From: an uncultured Verrucomicrobia subdivision 3 bacterium
Lineage (GTDB): Bacteria; Verrucomicrobiota; Verrucomicrobiia; Limisphaerales; UBA11358
Direction: 5' to 3'
Length of the DNA: 35,476 nt
Assembly: GCA_903820285.1 (NCBI GenBank)
Contig: CAIJGS010000199.1
Coordinates: forward strand, 1-35,476
Shown: positions 7,743 to 16,522 of the stretch, piece by piece
Layout: the number at the start of each line of letters is the position of its first letter
How positions within the stretch are numbered: position 1 is the first letter of the stretch
Program-made: the position numbers and the translations under genes
Notes under the pieces: generated by a model
What the model was told of the DNA's origin: nothing
What the model saw: only the letters and a program-made list of their open reading frames with translations
Databases searched by the model: none

Positions 7743-7800
7743 AAGAAATTCCAAACATACAAAGGGGACGAATGCGGCTTCCGGGTACGGAGGCGGCGGC

Positions 7801-7835
7801 AAATAAAATGGCCGGGAAGCGGTGGCTTCCCGGCC
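7801..7835 (-). terminator. Rho-independent terminator of the giant secreted-protein gene
   Basis: A perfect 11-bp stem (7810-7820 with 7825-7835, loop of four) is followed on the minus strand by ATTTTATTT. It begins about 20 bases after the stop codon at 7856. Confidence 0.85.
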
Positions 7836-7855
7836 CTTGAAGACGGGCGCTGATT

Positions 7856-10800
7856 TTACGGAGCGGTCACGCGGTAGTAACGCTGCGGATGACTGGCAGT
7901 GGCCGGGTCGGCGAAGGTCACCGGACCGGCGCCGAAGGTGCCGTTCGTAACTGCTGTCCACGTGGCGATCGGGGCGGCGACGTTGGTGGCGGTCACGACC
8001 TTGAAGGTTTCACGGGCGGGACCGCTGAACGTGAGCTGGAAGGTGCCGTTCGCCAGCGTGGTGCCGCCGCTCAGGGTGGGCGCGACCAGCGGGTTCACGG
8101 TGAGGGCGGCGACGGCGGAGGCGTAGCCGGCCACGTTGGTGGCGGCGACGGTGTAGTTGCCGGTCTGGCTCACGGTCAGGTTCGTGAGGGTGAGGGTGGC
8201 ATTGGTGGCACCGGCGATGGCGTTGGTGTGGTTATCAAACCATTGGAGCGTGACCGGCGCGGTGCCGGTGGTGCTGGCGGTGAACACGACCGTGGCACTG
8301 GCATAGACATTAGTGCTGGCCGGGGTGGCGGTGACGGTGGGCGGAACCCCAGCCGAGGTCACCACCAACTGGATGGCGGTGCCGGAGTCCTGCAGGAAGG
8401 CGGTGGTGTTGGCCGGGAGCGTGCCGAGCACGAAGCCGGCGAGGCCGTTGCCGCTGATGGAAGTGTAGGTGATCAGGTTATTTGTTCCGACCGTGAGGAT
8501 GGCATCGAGAAGGTTGATCACATTGGTGCCGGCCACGTACAGCGCAGTAGTGGCGACTTTGCCGCCAGCACCGAGGTTGAAGGCGGTGGTGGAAATGTCC
8601 GTGGAACTGGCGCCGAGTGTCAGATTACTGATGGTCAGAGTGCCGGCGCCCGGTTGAACCAGCCCGCCCCACTGGATGGTGGCAGGGCCGCCGACGATGC
8701 CGATGCCCGCGAGGGTGGCGTTGGTGGCCACGGTCACGGTGCTGCCGGGAGCGAGTTTGCCATTCACGAGCAGGGTGCCGTTGCTGACGACGGTGGCACC
8801 GGTGAAGGTATTGGTAAAGGGCATTGAGAGCGTGCCACCACCCATTTTGGTGAGGCTGCCGGCACCGCTGACCACGTTGCTGATGGTGGTGGAGAAGCCG
8901 TGGGTATCAATCACGCCGCCGCTGCCGAGCAACTGTACGCTGAGCACGCCGCCGGTGTTCACCAGGGTGCTGGAGGTGAGGGCGGGGATGTTGGTCAGGA
9001 GCGAAATGACGCCGCCATTCAGCGCCAGCACCGGCGTGGCCGCGCTGGCATTATTGGTCCGTTCAAAGCCCTGGGCGGTGTAGATGGTGCCGTAATTGGT
9101 GAGGGAACCGAGCCCGGTATTGGCGGTGGACGGTTCCAGTTTGATGGTGTTGGTATGGTTGTAGATCAGAGTGCCACCGTAGCTGACCATCAGATACGCG
9201 CTGTAACCGGAGGCGGCCGGCGGGTTCAATGAGAGCGGGCCGTTCTGCACCCAGAGGCCACCGGAATTGATGTTCAGGAAGCCGCTGCGCGACACGAGGG
9301 TGGTGCCATTGTTGGTCACGGTGCCAAAGTTATTCAGGGTCTGGCTGGCGGTGCCGGCGGCCGGCGAGCTGCCGACCTGAACCAGCTTGCCGGCGGAAAC
9401 GAGGATGGTGGAGCCGGACTCAAAGTTGAGGGTGGCAGTGTTGTAGTTATAGGGCAGGCTCCAGCCACCGGCAGCGGTGCTTTGGTCGCCATACACATTC
9501 AGCGTGCCGTTGGTCACCAGGGTGCCACCACTGTAGGAGTTGGAGCCGGTAAGGATGAGTGTGCCGGCGCCGTTCTTGGTGAAGCCATAACCGGTGCCGT
9601 TGTCCACAATGTTACCACTGATGGTTCCGGAATCGCCCGAGCTGTAAGCGCCAAGCACGGCATTGCCCAGCAGGGTCACGGGGCCGGTGATGGTCGAGCC
9701 ATTGCCGCCGAGGCGGAGGGCACCGAGGTTGCCGGCGGTTTCGGTCCAGCCGCTGCCGGCGAGTTTGAAGGCATTGGTGTAGGTGTCCACGGCGCTGAGG
9801 TAATATTCGCCGCCGTTGGTGGCGACGAGCACCGCCGCGCTGCCGAGATGGAGCTGGCTGGAAGCGGCCACGCGAGCGGCGTTGACCGCCATGGTGCCAG
9901 ACATGCCGCTGTTATCACCGGTCAAGGTGTAAGGGCCTTGCAGCAGGGTGCCCGTGCTCTGGAATACATAGGTACCGCTGCCGGAGTAGTTGTTGGCGAG
10001 GGTCAGGCTGTTGGTGTCGCTGCGATAATAAAGCACGGTGGCCAGGTTGGTGACGGGGCCGCTGCCGGCAACGCCATTGGTGCTGCCATTGCCGACTTGC
10101 AGCACACCGGCATTCACGGCGATGCCGCCGGCGAAGTCATTGGAGGTGGTCAGCGTGAGGGTGCCGGTGCCGCTCTTGGTGAGGGTGGCCAGACCGCTGA
10201 TGCGGCCGCTGCCGGTAAAGGTGTAGTTGCTCGAAGAATTGACCGTGACGGCGGTGGGATACAGCACGGTGGCAAGGCTGACCACCGGGTTGGTGGCGCC
10301 AGAGTCGGTGAAGTTCGCCCCGTCTTCCTGGTAGAACACATCGGGTCCGGTGCCGTTAAACCAGTTGGTGGTGGTGGCGACATCCCAGGCATTGCCGTTC
10401 AGGCCGCCGGTCCAGACGAGGTTGGGATTGCTGCTGCCGCTGACGATGAGGTTGACCTGGTTGGGGGTGGAAGTGTCCACCGTGAGGGTCAGGCGGGTCA
10501 GCACGGGCGTGATGACGAAGTTGGTGGCACCGCCGGTGAGGGTGCCGTTGTAACTGATCAATTGGTAGGTGCCCGTCACCAGAGCCTGCTGGCTAAGCGC
10601 CGGGAGGGAGATGAGGTTGGTGCCGGCGAGATTCAGGTTGCCGTAGACGGTCACCTGGTCGTTGATGGCGCTGCCGGCGGTGGTTGTATTGGTCAAATCC
10701 AGGACCAGTACGGAGCTGCCGCCGAGGGTTAGATTATTGTTAAAGGTCAGGGTGTTGGGGCTGCCGGCACCACCGGGTGAGATGGTGGCGTTGCTGGCGG

Positions 10801-13384
10801 TGATGAAACTGCCATTGACCGAGCCGGACCCGGCAATGGTCTGGCCCGGGGCCAGGGTGAAGGTGCCACCTTGGGCGGACACATCAAAGGTGGCACCACT
10901 CGCCACGGCGATGAGGGCGGAATTGGAAATGGTGCCGGCTGCGCCGATCGCCAACGTGCCGTTGGTGATGACGGTCGGGGCCGTCAAGTAATCCACGCCG
11001 TTGATGGTTTCGGTGCCGCCGCCGTTTTTGACGAGCGTCAGGCCAAAGGCGCCGCTGTTGGTCAGGATACCGCTGAAGGTGCCGCTACCGCCGTTCATCC
11101 CGATGTAGAGGGTGCCGCTGGCGGCATAGGGTTCAACGAAGCCGGTGCCGGTGAGGGCATCGATGTGCTGGTCAATGTAATTGCCGAAGATGCTGCCGGC
11201 GCCGACATCCACGGAGGCGGTGGAAGGAATGGCGGAGGCGCTAAAAGATTCAAACAGCGTGCCCGCGCCCTGGAGATAAACATTGCCAGTGAACGAATTG
11301 TTGCCGCCCAGGTCAATGCGATGCCCGCCGAGCAGGGTCAGGTTGCCGGTACCGGTGATGGCACCGCCAATGTGCAGGCGGTCGAGCTGGTTGCCGGAGT
11401 CAATGATCAGGGACTGGTTGAGGCTGATGGGACCGGAGATGGTGGTGGAATTGCCGCTGGCGCCGCCGCTCTGGTCGCTGCCGATGGTGACCGGGCCGGT
11501 GCCGGTGCCGGGGACGCTGATGGCGTTGGTGAAGGTATCCTTGTAGGTCACGTAGAGGGCCACGGCGTTGGTGCCGGTATTGCCATCGCCCAACGTGATT
11601 GGGCCGGTGCCCAGCGAGTTGGTGGCGTTTTTGGCAATGATGGAGCCGGCAGAAATCGCGGTGCCCCCGGTGAAGGCGTTGATATTGCTGACGATGAGGG
11701 AAGCGGTGCCGGCCTTGAGCAGAGCGGCGCCGCCGCTGATGGCGCCGGCACCCTGAATGACAAAGTTATTGGTGGAGTTGGTAACCACGAACAGGCCGGG
11801 GGAAACGGTGCCAACCACGTTGACGGTCAGGTTGGTGGCGGTGTCGTCGAGAGTGGTGTTGTCGCCCTGGCCGAAGTAATCCGTGGCGGTGCCATTGAAC
11901 CAGGTAAAGCTGGTGCCGGCATCCCAGTAATTGCTGCCGCCATCGCCGCGCCAGACAAGGTTGCGGGGGGCGCCGTTGGTGAACCAGAGGTTGATCTGGT
12001 TGGGCGTGGAGAAGTCCAGAGTGGCAGAGTGGCTGCCCACGATGGCGAAGTTGGTGACCCCGCCGGTGAGGGTGCCGCTGTAATTGATGACCGTATAAGG
12101 ACCGGCGGCCGCGGAGCCGCTGAGCAGGTTCAGATTGACGGTGGTGACGCCGCTCAAAACCAGATTGCCGCCGACGTAGATGGAATCATTGCCGCTGCTG
12201 GTGGAGCTGGAGACATCCAGATTGAGGATGTTGGTATTGAAGGTGAGGTTGCCGTTGACCGAGAGGGAGCCGGCGGTCAGCGCCGCCGTACCCGGGGCGA
12301 GGGTGGTGCCTTTGTTCATGGTCAGGGCACCCACGCTGCCGGCGACGATCAGGGTGCCGGCGTTGACGGTGGTGGTGGCGGTGTTCAGGTTTGCATTGGG
12401 GAGGGTCAGGGTGCCGGTGCCGTTTTTGGTCAGCGCGCCAGCGCCGGAGAGGCTGCCGGCGAAGGTGGTACTGGTGCCATCGGCGAGGGTGAGTCCACTA
12501 TTCAGGGTGGCCGTGCTGCTGGCCACGCCGGAGAGGGAGCCGATAACGGAGGCGCTGCTCACGGTGAGCGTGGCGGAAGACGAGTTCAGGGTGATGCGGG
12601 GGGCCGGGTTGGTGAGGGCGGCGCTGATGGTCAGGTTGGCGAAGGCATTCAGGGTCATATTGCCACTGCCCCAGCCGGAGACGGCGGTGGAATAAAAGTT
12701 CAGCGTGCCGGAGGTGGTGCCGGCGGCGGTGCCGGTATTGGTCCAACTGCCGGAATAGCCGCTGCTGTCGCCGGTCAGGTAAAAGTCACGCTGATGAGAG
12801 GTGCCGCTGGTGGAGCGGGTCAGGTTCACAGAACCGGAGCCAGTCAGGGGCGAGTCCAGGTACAGGTCGAGCGTGTAGCCATCCGTGGTGCCGTAGGTAA
12901 TGGTGTTGGTGCCCTTGAACACCAGGGGCGTTTTGAGATGGTGCAGAACAGAACCCAGCGAGGAGTCCAGTTTGATGATGGCGTTGCTGACGGTCAGGGT
13001 GCTGGCAGCGACCGCAACGGTATTGGTGAAAAGATTGGTGGTGCTGATGCTGGTGCCACTATTGGAGCGGTAGAGATAGAAGGTGGAGCCGCTTTGCACG
13101 GTCACGCTGTTCGCATTGAAGGCGCTATTGGTACTATCCACCGACTGCATGGTGAAGGCGCCGGAGACAAGATAATCATTGGTGGCAACGGGCACGCCAT
13201 TGGGGTTCCAGGCGGCCGGGTTGGTCCAGACGGCCGTGGCGGCATTGGTCCAGGTGACCAAAATGGCCCGGGCGGAGCTGGTCAGCAGACAGGTGATGGC
13301 AATCAGCAGGGAAAGCGCCCATGCTCGTGAAGAGCGGCTGACAGGGTGTGCCGGGGGATGGTTTAACGACAGATTTGCATTCAT
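7856..13384 (-). CDS. Giant secreted protein with autotransporter-associated beta-strand repeats and an Ig-like domain
   Basis: About 1842 residues from the ATG at 13382-13384; the longer frame begins at a TTG 20 codons earlier and would precede the signal peptide with a charged stretch. Signal peptide: basic SRSSRAW, hydrophobic ALSLLIAITCLLTSS, cleavage at ARA. The body is Thr/Asn/Ser/Gly-rich beta-helix sequence with at least six autotransporter-associated strand repeats of the form K-G-G-T-L-x-(20)-N-G-T-L (for example KNGAGTLILTGSNSYSGGT). A large module is repeated: NLVWRGDGGSNYWD near residue 475 and NLVWTGGLNGNAWD near 988, each preceded by SGTLTGG-type and DxSTPNQxNL motifs. An Ig-like domain lies at about 1680-1765 (LQWFDNHTNAIAGATNATLTL). 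There is no beta-barrel translocator and no PEP-CTERM tail; the protein ends in a short module closing with QRYYRVTAP. Probably cell surface or extracellular; the role is unknown. Confidence 0.9.
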   Translation of the reverse strand: MNANLSLNHPPAHPVSRSSRAWALSLLIAITCLLTSSARAILVTWTNAATAVWTNPAAWNPNGVPVATNDYLVSGAFTMQSVDSTNSAFNANSVTVQSGSTFYLYRSNSGTSISTTNLFTNTVAVAASTLTVSNAIIKLDSSLGSVLHHLKTPLVFKGTNTITYGTTDGYTLDLYLDSPLTGSGSVNLTRSTSGTSHQRDFYLTGDSSGYSGSWTNTGTAAGTTSGTLNFYSTAVSGWGSGNMTLNAFANLTISAALTNPAPRITLNSSSATLTVSSASVIGSLSGVASSTATLNSGLTLADGTSTTFAGSLSGAGALTKNGTGTLTLPNANLNTATTTVNAGTLIVAGSVGALTMNKGTTLAPGTAALTAGSLSVNGNLTFNTNILNLDVSSSTSSGNDSIYVGGNLVLSGVTTVNLNLLSGSAAAGPYTVINYSGTLTGGVTNFAIVGSHSATLDFSTPNQINLWFTNGAPRNLVWRGDGGSNYWDAGTSFTWFNGTATDYFGQGDNTTLDDTATNLTVNVVGTVSPGLFVVTNSTNNFVIQGAGAISGGAALLKAGTASLIVSNINAFTGGTAISAGSIIAKNATNSLGTGPITLGDGNTGTNAVALYVTYKDTFTNAISVPGTGTGPVTIGSDQSGGASGNSTTISGPISLNQSLIIDSGNQLDRLHIGGAITGTGNLTLLGGHRIDLGGNNSFTGNVYLQGAGTLFESFSASAIPSTASVDVGAGSIFGNYIDQHIDALTGTGFVEPYAASGTLYIGMNGGSGTFSGILTNSGAFGLTLVKNGGGTETINGVDYLTAPTVITNGTLAIGAAGTISNSALIAVASGATFDVSAQGGTFTLAPGQTIAGSGSVNGSFITASNATISPGGAGSPNTLTFNNNLTLGGSSVLVLDLTNTTTAGSAINDQVTVYGNLNLAGTNLISLPALSQQALVTGTYQLISYNGTLTGGATNFVITPVLTRLTLTVDTSTPNQVNLIVSGSSNPNLVWTGGLNGNAWDVATTTNWFNGTGPDVFYQEDGANFTDSGATNPVVSLATVLYPTAVTVNSSSNYTFTGSGRISGLATLTKSGTGTLTLTTSNDFAGGIAVNAGVLQVGNGSTNGVAGSGPVTNLATVLYYRSDTNSLTLANNYSGSGTYVFQSTGTLLQGPYTLTGDNSGMSGTMAVNAARVAASSQLHLGSAAVLVATNGGEYYLSAVDTYTNAFKLAGSGWTETAGNLGALRLGGNGSTITGPVTLLGNAVLGAYSSGDSGTISGNIVDNGTGYGFTKNGAGTLILTGSNSYSGGTLVTNGTLNVYGDQSTAAGGWSLPYNYNTATLNFESGSTILVSAGKLVQVGSSPAAGTASQTLNNFGTVTNNGTTLVSRSGFLNINSGGLWVQNGPLSLNPPAASGYSAYLMVSYGGTLIYNHTNTIKLEPSTANTGLGSLTNYGTIYTAQGFERTNNASAATPVLALNGGVISLLTNIPALTSSTLVNTGGVLSVQLLGSGGVIDTHGFSTTISNVVSGAGSLTKMGGGTLSMPFTNTFTGATVVSNGTLLVNGKLAPGSTVTVATNATLAGIGIVGGPATIQWGGLVQPGAGTLTISNLTLGASSTDISTTAFNLGAGGKVATTALYVAGTNVINLLDAILTVGTNNLITYTSISGNGLAGFVLGTLPANTTAFLQDSGTAIQLVVTSAGVPPTVTATPASTNVYASATVVFTASTTGTAPVTLQWFDNHTNAIAGATNATLTLTNLTVSQTGNYTVAATNVAGYASAVAALTVNPLVAPTLSGGTTLANGTFQLTFSGPARETFKVVTATNVAAPIATWTAVTNGTFGAGPVTFADPATASHPQRYYRVTAP

Positions 13385-13497
13385 GTTATTTGGTATATTG
13401 CCTCGTTTGATTGATCCGCTTTTGCCAAAAATACTTGGCTTCAAGACTTTGTGTTTCTCTCCATAAAATCAAACGCTTAATGATAACTTTTGCACCC

Positions 13498-13531
13498 GCC
13501 GACCGGCATACCATATTAGGGGGAGGTCGGC
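13498..13531. repeat. 7-bp inverted repeat in a divergent intergenic region
   Basis: GCCGACC at 13498-13504 is the exact complement of GGTCGGC at 13525-13531, 20 bases apart. It lies between the divergently transcribed giant secreted-protein gene and the phosphatase gene, where an operator or RNA hairpin would be placed. Its function is not known. Confidence 0.35.
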
Positions 13532-13557
13532 CGAGACGGAATAGGTACGCAACACGC

Positions 13558-13585
13558 TTGCAGGCTGGCGTGGAAAGGGTATTTT
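13558..13585 (+). promoter_or_regulatory. Possible sigma70-type promoter of the SpoIIE phosphatase gene
   Basis: A TTGCAG hexamer (13558-13563) and TATTTT (13580-13585) are separated by 16 bases and end 18 bases before the ATG at 13604. This is a match by eye only. Confidence 0.3.
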
Positions 13586-13603
13586 CAGGCGAACGGAATC
13601 CGC

Positions 13604-15229
13604 ATGGAGAACCATCCATTGAAAATATTGCTGATCAGCGCCGACGCCCCCTTCGCGCGCCGCGTGACTGAATTGCTGGGCTCATCGGTCGAATTGACCG
13701 TCGAGCCGGGCCCGGATGCCGGGCTGGCGATGGTGGCAACCAACAACTTTCACCTAATCCTGTTTGAGATTGCGCAGGCGAACACGGCGGCGTTATTTCA
13801 GATCACCTCCCTCACGGCCAAGGCTCCGCAATTGCCGGTGATTGTCATCGGGCCCAACGGGGATGAGCATTATCTGCCCGAGGCGGTTTACAGCGGGGCG
13901 CAGGATTATCTGGGCCGCGATGAACTGACGGTGCCCACGCTGCACCATGCGATCCATTGTTCCATTGCCCGCCAGCAGGAGCGTTTGGCGCTGGTGGCGG
14001 AAAAGGAAAATTACTACGGCATTTTCGACCATCTGGTGGAAGGCATTTTCCGGACCACGCCAGACGGCCATTATCTATTGGCGAACATCGCGCTGGCGCG
14101 CATCTACGGTTACAAATCGCCCGTGGAACTGATGGCCAGCATCAAGGACATTGCGGAACGCCTGTATGTGGAGCATGGCCGCCGCGAAGAATTTGTCCGC
14201 TTCATGCAGGAGAACGACACGCTGAGCGGCTTTGAGTCCAAGATTTACCGCAAAGACGGTACGATCATCTGGATTGCGGAAAACTGCCGGGCGGTGCGGG
14301 ATGCGCAAGGCAAGCTGCTGTACTACGAGGGCACGGTGGAGGACATCACGGAACGCAAGCGGGCGGAGGAGCAGATTCGCCGCGCCACGGCAGAGTTATC
14401 GCGCAGCCGCGAGGCGTTGCGGGCCAAGAGCGCCTTGATGGAGGAAAACCTGCGCACGGCGCGGGAAATCCAGTACGCGATGCTGCCGCAGGTGTATCCG
14501 TGTTTTCCCCAGCACGTCGCACCGGAGCAGAGCGCGTTTCAATTCGTGCACCGCTATGAGCCGGCGGAGACGGTGAGCGGCGATTTTTTCAGCGTCTCGG
14601 CCATTTCCCCCACCGAGGCGGGCGTATTCATTTGTGACGTGACCGGCCACGGTGTCCGGGCGGCGCTGGTGACGGCCATGATCCGGGCGCTGGCGGAGGA
14701 GTTAAAACCGCTGGCCCGCGAGCCGGGCAGTTTTTTGCGGAAGCTGAATTACGATCTGTGCAGCATCCTGAAAAACACCGGGTCACCCATGCTGACGACC
14801 GCGTTTTACGCGGTGGCGGACTGCCGGACGGGGCGGTTGCGTTTTGCGAATGCCGGGCACCCCAAGCCGCTGATGGTGCACCGTACCACGGGCAGCGTGG
14901 ATCCGCTGGTGAATGACACCGGCCGGAGCCAGCCGGCCTTGGGCTTGTTTGAAGACCCGCCGTACCAAACCTCGGAAGTGGCCATTGCGCCCGGTGACTT
15001 TCTGATGCTGTTTACCGATGGCCTCTATGAGGTGCAGGGCCAGAACGAGGAGCTTTATTCCCAGCAGCGGCTGATGATGGATGTGAAATGCCTGCTGGAC
15101 CGGACGCCCACGGCCATGTTCGATGAATTGCTGGGCATCATCCGCGCCTTTTCTGTGAATGGCGAATTTGATGATGATGTGTGTCTGGTAGGCATGGATT
15201 TCATTGGCGTGCCACCGACCAAATCCTGA
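13604..15229 (+). CDS. Receiver-like/PAS/PP2C (SpoIIE-RsbU type) serine phosphatase
   Basis: A 541-residue signalling protein. Residues 5-125 look like a response-regulator receiver domain. The usual phospho-accepting Asp is replaced by Glu55 (LILFEIA), and the conserved Thr and Lys positions also differ (VIVIG, GAQDYLGRDE), so it is probably not phosphorylated in the normal way. Residues about 137-250 are a PAS/PAC domain (GIFDHLVEGIFRTTPDG and YYEGTVEDITERKRAEEQI). A coiled coil (about 250-295) leads to a PP2C/SpoIIE phosphatase (about 310-530) with metal-binding motifs SGDFF, CDVTGHGVRAAL, GHPKPL, FTDGLYE and FDDDVCLV. Family members dephosphorylate anti-anti-sigma factors in partner-switching systems, but no STAS or anti-sigma gene is nearby. 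The start has only a weak ribosome-binding site. Confidence 0.9.
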   Translation: MENHPLKILLISADAPFARRVTELLGSSVELTVEPGPDAGLAMVATNNFHLILFEIAQANTAALFQITSLTAKAPQLPVIVIGPNGDEHYLPEAVYSGAQDYLGRDELTVPTLHHAIHCSIARQQERLALVAEKENYYGIFDHLVEGIFRTTPDGHYLLANIALARIYGYKSPVELMASIKDIAERLYVEHGRREEFVRFMQENDTLSGFESKIYRKDGTIIWIAENCRAVRDAQGKLLYYEGTVEDITERKRAEEQIRRATAELSRSREALRAKSALMEENLRTAREIQYAMLPQVYPCFPQHVAPEQSAFQFVHRYEPAETVSGDFFSVSAISPTEAGVFICDVTGHGVRAALVTAMIRALAEELKPLAREPGSFLRKLNYDLCSILKNTGSPMLTTAFYAVADCRTGRLRFANAGHPKPLMVHRTTGSVDPLVNDTGRSQPALGLFEDPPYQTSEVAIAPGDFLMLFTDGLYEVQGQNEELYSQQRLMMDVKCLLDRTPTAMFDELLGIIRAFSVNGEFDDDVCLVGMDFIGVPPTKS

Positions 15230-15558
15230 GGCCGGGTACTTCGCCATGCCAACCCGCTGGCGGTGAGTCCGGCTACCCGCCGGACTGGTGACATTTCGTT
15301 TCAACGTAAGATCAATCAGGTTTTTCATCATAAAGGCCGCCTGACCGGCTGCCAAAAGTGGTTTTCTAAAGGTTTTCCCTAGACAGATAGAGCGAAACGG
15401 CAAATGGAAAAAGGCCGGCACCTGTGACACAATAGCATTTCAGTTGGTTCTCTAAATCAGAAGAGGGTGGCGTATCCATGGCAAACTTGGCGGGATCCGC
15501 CCATTTTACGTTGAAGACAATTCAGGAAACAATCCGTTGAGAAAGTATAATTATTAAG
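15230..15558. other. 329-bp intergenic region without a gene
   Basis: No open frame with coding character and no RNA gene was recognised. The only candidate signal is the TATAAT just before the next gene. Confidence 0.5.
15521..15551 (+). promoter_or_regulatory. Possible promoter giving a leaderless mRNA
   Basis: A perfect TATAAT lies at 15546-15551, only 7 bases before the ATG at 15559. A start site at the usual distance would fall at or next to that ATG, so the transcript would have almost no leader. The -35 match (TTCAGG at 15521, spacer 19) is poor. Confidence 0.3.
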
Positions 15559-16494
15559 ATGAAAGCACCGTCGTTCCAGCATACGTATTTAATCAGCAGG
15601 CTGCTTGTACTGGGCATGGCGGGTGTCTGTGTGTCTGCCCGGGCCGGTTTTGGGTTGGAGGATAGCACCAACTACGCCGTGCTATATGAAGGCTCGGGAA
15701 AAAATGTTTTGCAATGCGACAGCGGCAACATCACGGGCGACATCGGTATTGGAGCCCCGTCGAAAGCCACGACCGCGAGCTTGAAACTGAGCAGTTCCGC
15801 CTCAAAAACGATCATCAACGGGAACCTTTATTTTGACAGTGAAGTCAATGTCTCCGGCAAGGCGGGCAGTGATTATGAACAGAAGGACGGGGAGATTGCC
15901 GGGAACAAGTCCAGCGTGTCGTCGGATCTCAACTATCTGAACAAACTGTCCGCCAGCCTGGGTGGCGAGGCGGGAACGGCCGTGGCCATCGACACTGGCG
16001 AAACCGGTAAACAGACCATCTACGCCGCCAATGGCAAACTGGATGGCAACGGCAACCGGGTGTTTAATGTGACGGATTTTTCCTTTGGCAAAAACACGAC
16101 CCTGACGATCAGTGGCGACCCGGCGGGCGACTCGGTGGTATTTAATTTTTCTGATGACGCCACGTTTGGCGGCAGCATCACCCTGGCCAAAGGGCTGAGT
16201 TCCGATCAGGTGATGTTCAATTTTCCGGGCGGTTCCGACCTCGATGAAGGCGTCACCCTGAAAATCAATGCCAACGGCGGAACGGAGTACGGTACTTTCC
16301 TGAATCCCAACGGACAGATCATCATCACGAATTCAGTGGTGCAAGGCCGGGTATTTGGCGGCGGCTCCCAGGATGAGGACATCGAATCCGGATGCAGCGT
16401 GATCGCTCCGAACGTGGTTCCCACCCCCGTACCGGAACCGGAAATTTGCGCCATGATCGCCATGGGTATTGCCGGCCTGTGGGTGGCCCGGTGA
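15559..16494 (+). CDS. PEP-CTERM surface protein, choice-of-anchor A-like
   Basis: A 311-residue exported protein. Signal peptide at 1-29 (LLVLGMAGVCVSARA). The mature part begins YAVLYEGSGKN and continues through ITGDIGIGAP, a VFNV/TLTISGDPAGDSVVFNF block near 185-200, ITLAKGLSSDQVMFNFPGG near 215-233, and GTFLNPNGQIIITNSVVQGR with VFGGGSQDEDIESG near 255-285. This order resembles the choice-of-anchor A and ice-binding-like adhesin families, although I assign it by motif order only. The C-terminus is a minimal PEP-CTERM signal: VPEPE, then AMIAMGIAGLWVA and a single terminal Arg. Like the protein at 1909-2493 it would need an exosortase encoded elsewhere. The function is probably surface or matrix related. 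Confidence 0.8.
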   Translation: MKAPSFQHTYLISRLLVLGMAGVCVSARAGFGLEDSTNYAVLYEGSGKNVLQCDSGNITGDIGIGAPSKATTASLKLSSSASKTIINGNLYFDSEVNVSGKAGSDYEQKDGEIAGNKSSVSSDLNYLNKLSASLGGEAGTAVAIDTGETGKQTIYAANGKLDGNGNRVFNVTDFSFGKNTTLTISGDPAGDSVVFNFSDDATFGGSITLAKGLSSDQVMFNFPGGSDLDEGVTLKINANGGTEYGTFLNPNGQIIITNSVVQGRVFGGGSQDEDIESGCSVIAPNVVPTPVPEPEICAMIAMGIAGLWVAR

Positions 16495-16522
16495 CGGCGG
16501 AACTGACGGGAATGGCTGCGGA

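Noticed and set aside
6363-7853. 496-codon plus-strand open frame over miaB
   Set aside because: The minus strand encodes MiaB with all cysteine motifs; the plus frame is a shadow produced by GC-rich third positions.
10871-13330. Long plus-strand open frame (819 codons), with further ones at 9482-10732 and 7889-8827, opposite the giant secreted-protein gene
   Set aside because: Their products are Gly/Ala/Asp-rich without domains or a signal peptide. They mirror the Thr/Asn/Gly codon pattern of the real minus-strand gene, which has a clear signal peptide and recognised repeats.
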